A DNA stretch of 64,000 bases from Natrialba swarupiae. Its GTDB lineage: Archaea; Halobacteriota; Halobacteria; Halobacteriales; Natrialbaceae. The notes beneath the pieces are model-generated. The model made no database searches. It was given only the letters and a program-made list of their open reading frames with translations, and was not told the origin of the DNA. This document shows positions 63,772 through 64,000 of this stretch, piece after piece (positions within the stretch are counted from its first letter, which is position 1; each line of letters starts with the position of its first letter). The stretch covers positions 62,001 to 126,000 of the forward strand of contig NZ_VTAW01000007.1 of assembly GCF_008245225.1 (NCBI RefSeq), in the 5' to 3' direction. Position numbers and translations under genes: made by a program.

Positions 63772-64000
63772 ATGAACATCGTCACAGAGGAGCTACGATT
63801 TAAAGTCCCCGTGTTTCTACTACTCCTTTGTTACTTTCTCGTCATTTTTTATTTGTCATTAGAGTTACCGTCGGAGCCACGGCTGGTTCCAATGCTGATC
63901 GTCGTCCCCGCGATAGTTCTAACGGTAGTTCGAATCGTCACACTGCTATTCCCTGATCTATTTGGTAAATACGCGGAGACCTTCGACATGTCGAAATTCG
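63772..64000 (+). CDS. tctB: TctB-like small permease of tripartite tricarboxylate transporter, partial
   Basis: The first 76 residues of a membrane protein cut by the window edge. FLLLLCYFLVIFYLSLELPSEPRLVPMLIVVPAIVLTVVRIVTLLF resembles the start of haloarchaeal TctB subunits (helix, short turn, helix). It would be the missing small subunit for the tctA/tctC genes 3-5 kb to the left. The assignment is tentative because the protein is incomplete. Confidence 0.6.
   Translation, partial: MNIVTEELRFKVPVFLLLLCYFLVIFYLSLELPSEPRLVPMLIVVPAIVLTVVRIVTLLFPDLFGKYAETFDMSKF

Overview
The window looks like a chromosome or large-replicon segment of a halophilic archaeon (class Halobacteria). The evidence is the high GC content, very acidic proteins, and solute-binding proteins with twin-arginine signals followed by a lipobox Cys and a Gly/Asn/Asp-rich linker. 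Many AT-rich TATA-like boxes sit about 25-30 bases before start codons, as in leaderless genes. A haem-globin aerotaxis transducer (HemAT type) and an IS5-family transposase fit the same assignment. I cannot name the genus.

Almost every gene is catabolic or a transporter. Left to right: the 5' part of pyrD (1-333, minus) is the only housekeeping gene. From 509 to 17171 lies an aromatic or aryl-acid degradation region: a flavin monooxygenase-like protein, CaiB-type CoA-transferase, acyl-CoA ligase, hotdog thioesterase, a Rieske ring-hydroxylating dioxygenase (alpha and beta), an unknown two-repeat protein, an extradiol dioxygenase, a cis-diol dehydrogenase, an FAD oxidoreductase, and a branched-chain-type ABC importer with a fused LivH-LivM permease. 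A MATE exporter, the HemAT transducer and an IS5 element follow (17260-21845).

From about 22000 to 25000 a markedly AT-richer TRAP transporter operon sits directly beside the IS. From 25390 to 32695 are an isochorismatase-fold hydrolase and a peptide/nickel-type ABC system whose solute-binding protein has its two sequence halves in circularly permuted order. From 32873 to 38144 are a thioredoxin-like protein, an aspartoacylase-family hydrolase, a Rieske ferredoxin, a DUF1989 protein and a second luciferase-like enzyme. From 38690 to 43022 an SsuABC-type importer is divergent from a second isochorismatase-fold hydrolase. AzlCD, an M20 peptidase, a three-subunit molybdenum hydroxylase, a third luciferase-like enzyme and a DMT exporter run from 43319 to 51682.

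The right end (51788-64000) holds a MmgE/PrpD protein, an IclR regulator, a hydroxyisobutyrate-dehydrogenase-like enzyme, a third isochorismatase-fold protein that lacks the nucleophilic Cys, an LhgO-like oxidase, and a tripartite tricarboxylate transporter. In that transporter TctA and TctC are adjacent while a TctB-like gene lies 3 kb away. A ThDP enzyme and an ornithine-cyclodeaminase-family enzyme lie between them.

The overall picture is a catabolic archipelago: several unrelated import systems (Liv ABC, TRAP, Dpp ABC, Ssu ABC, TTT) each sit beside a small set of hydrolases or oxygenases. The most unusual items are the permuted binding protein, the dioxygenase operon with its duplicated-domain protein and no local reductase, and three enzymes in which a conserved catalytic residue is replaced. 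No tRNA, rRNA or CRISPR array was seen.
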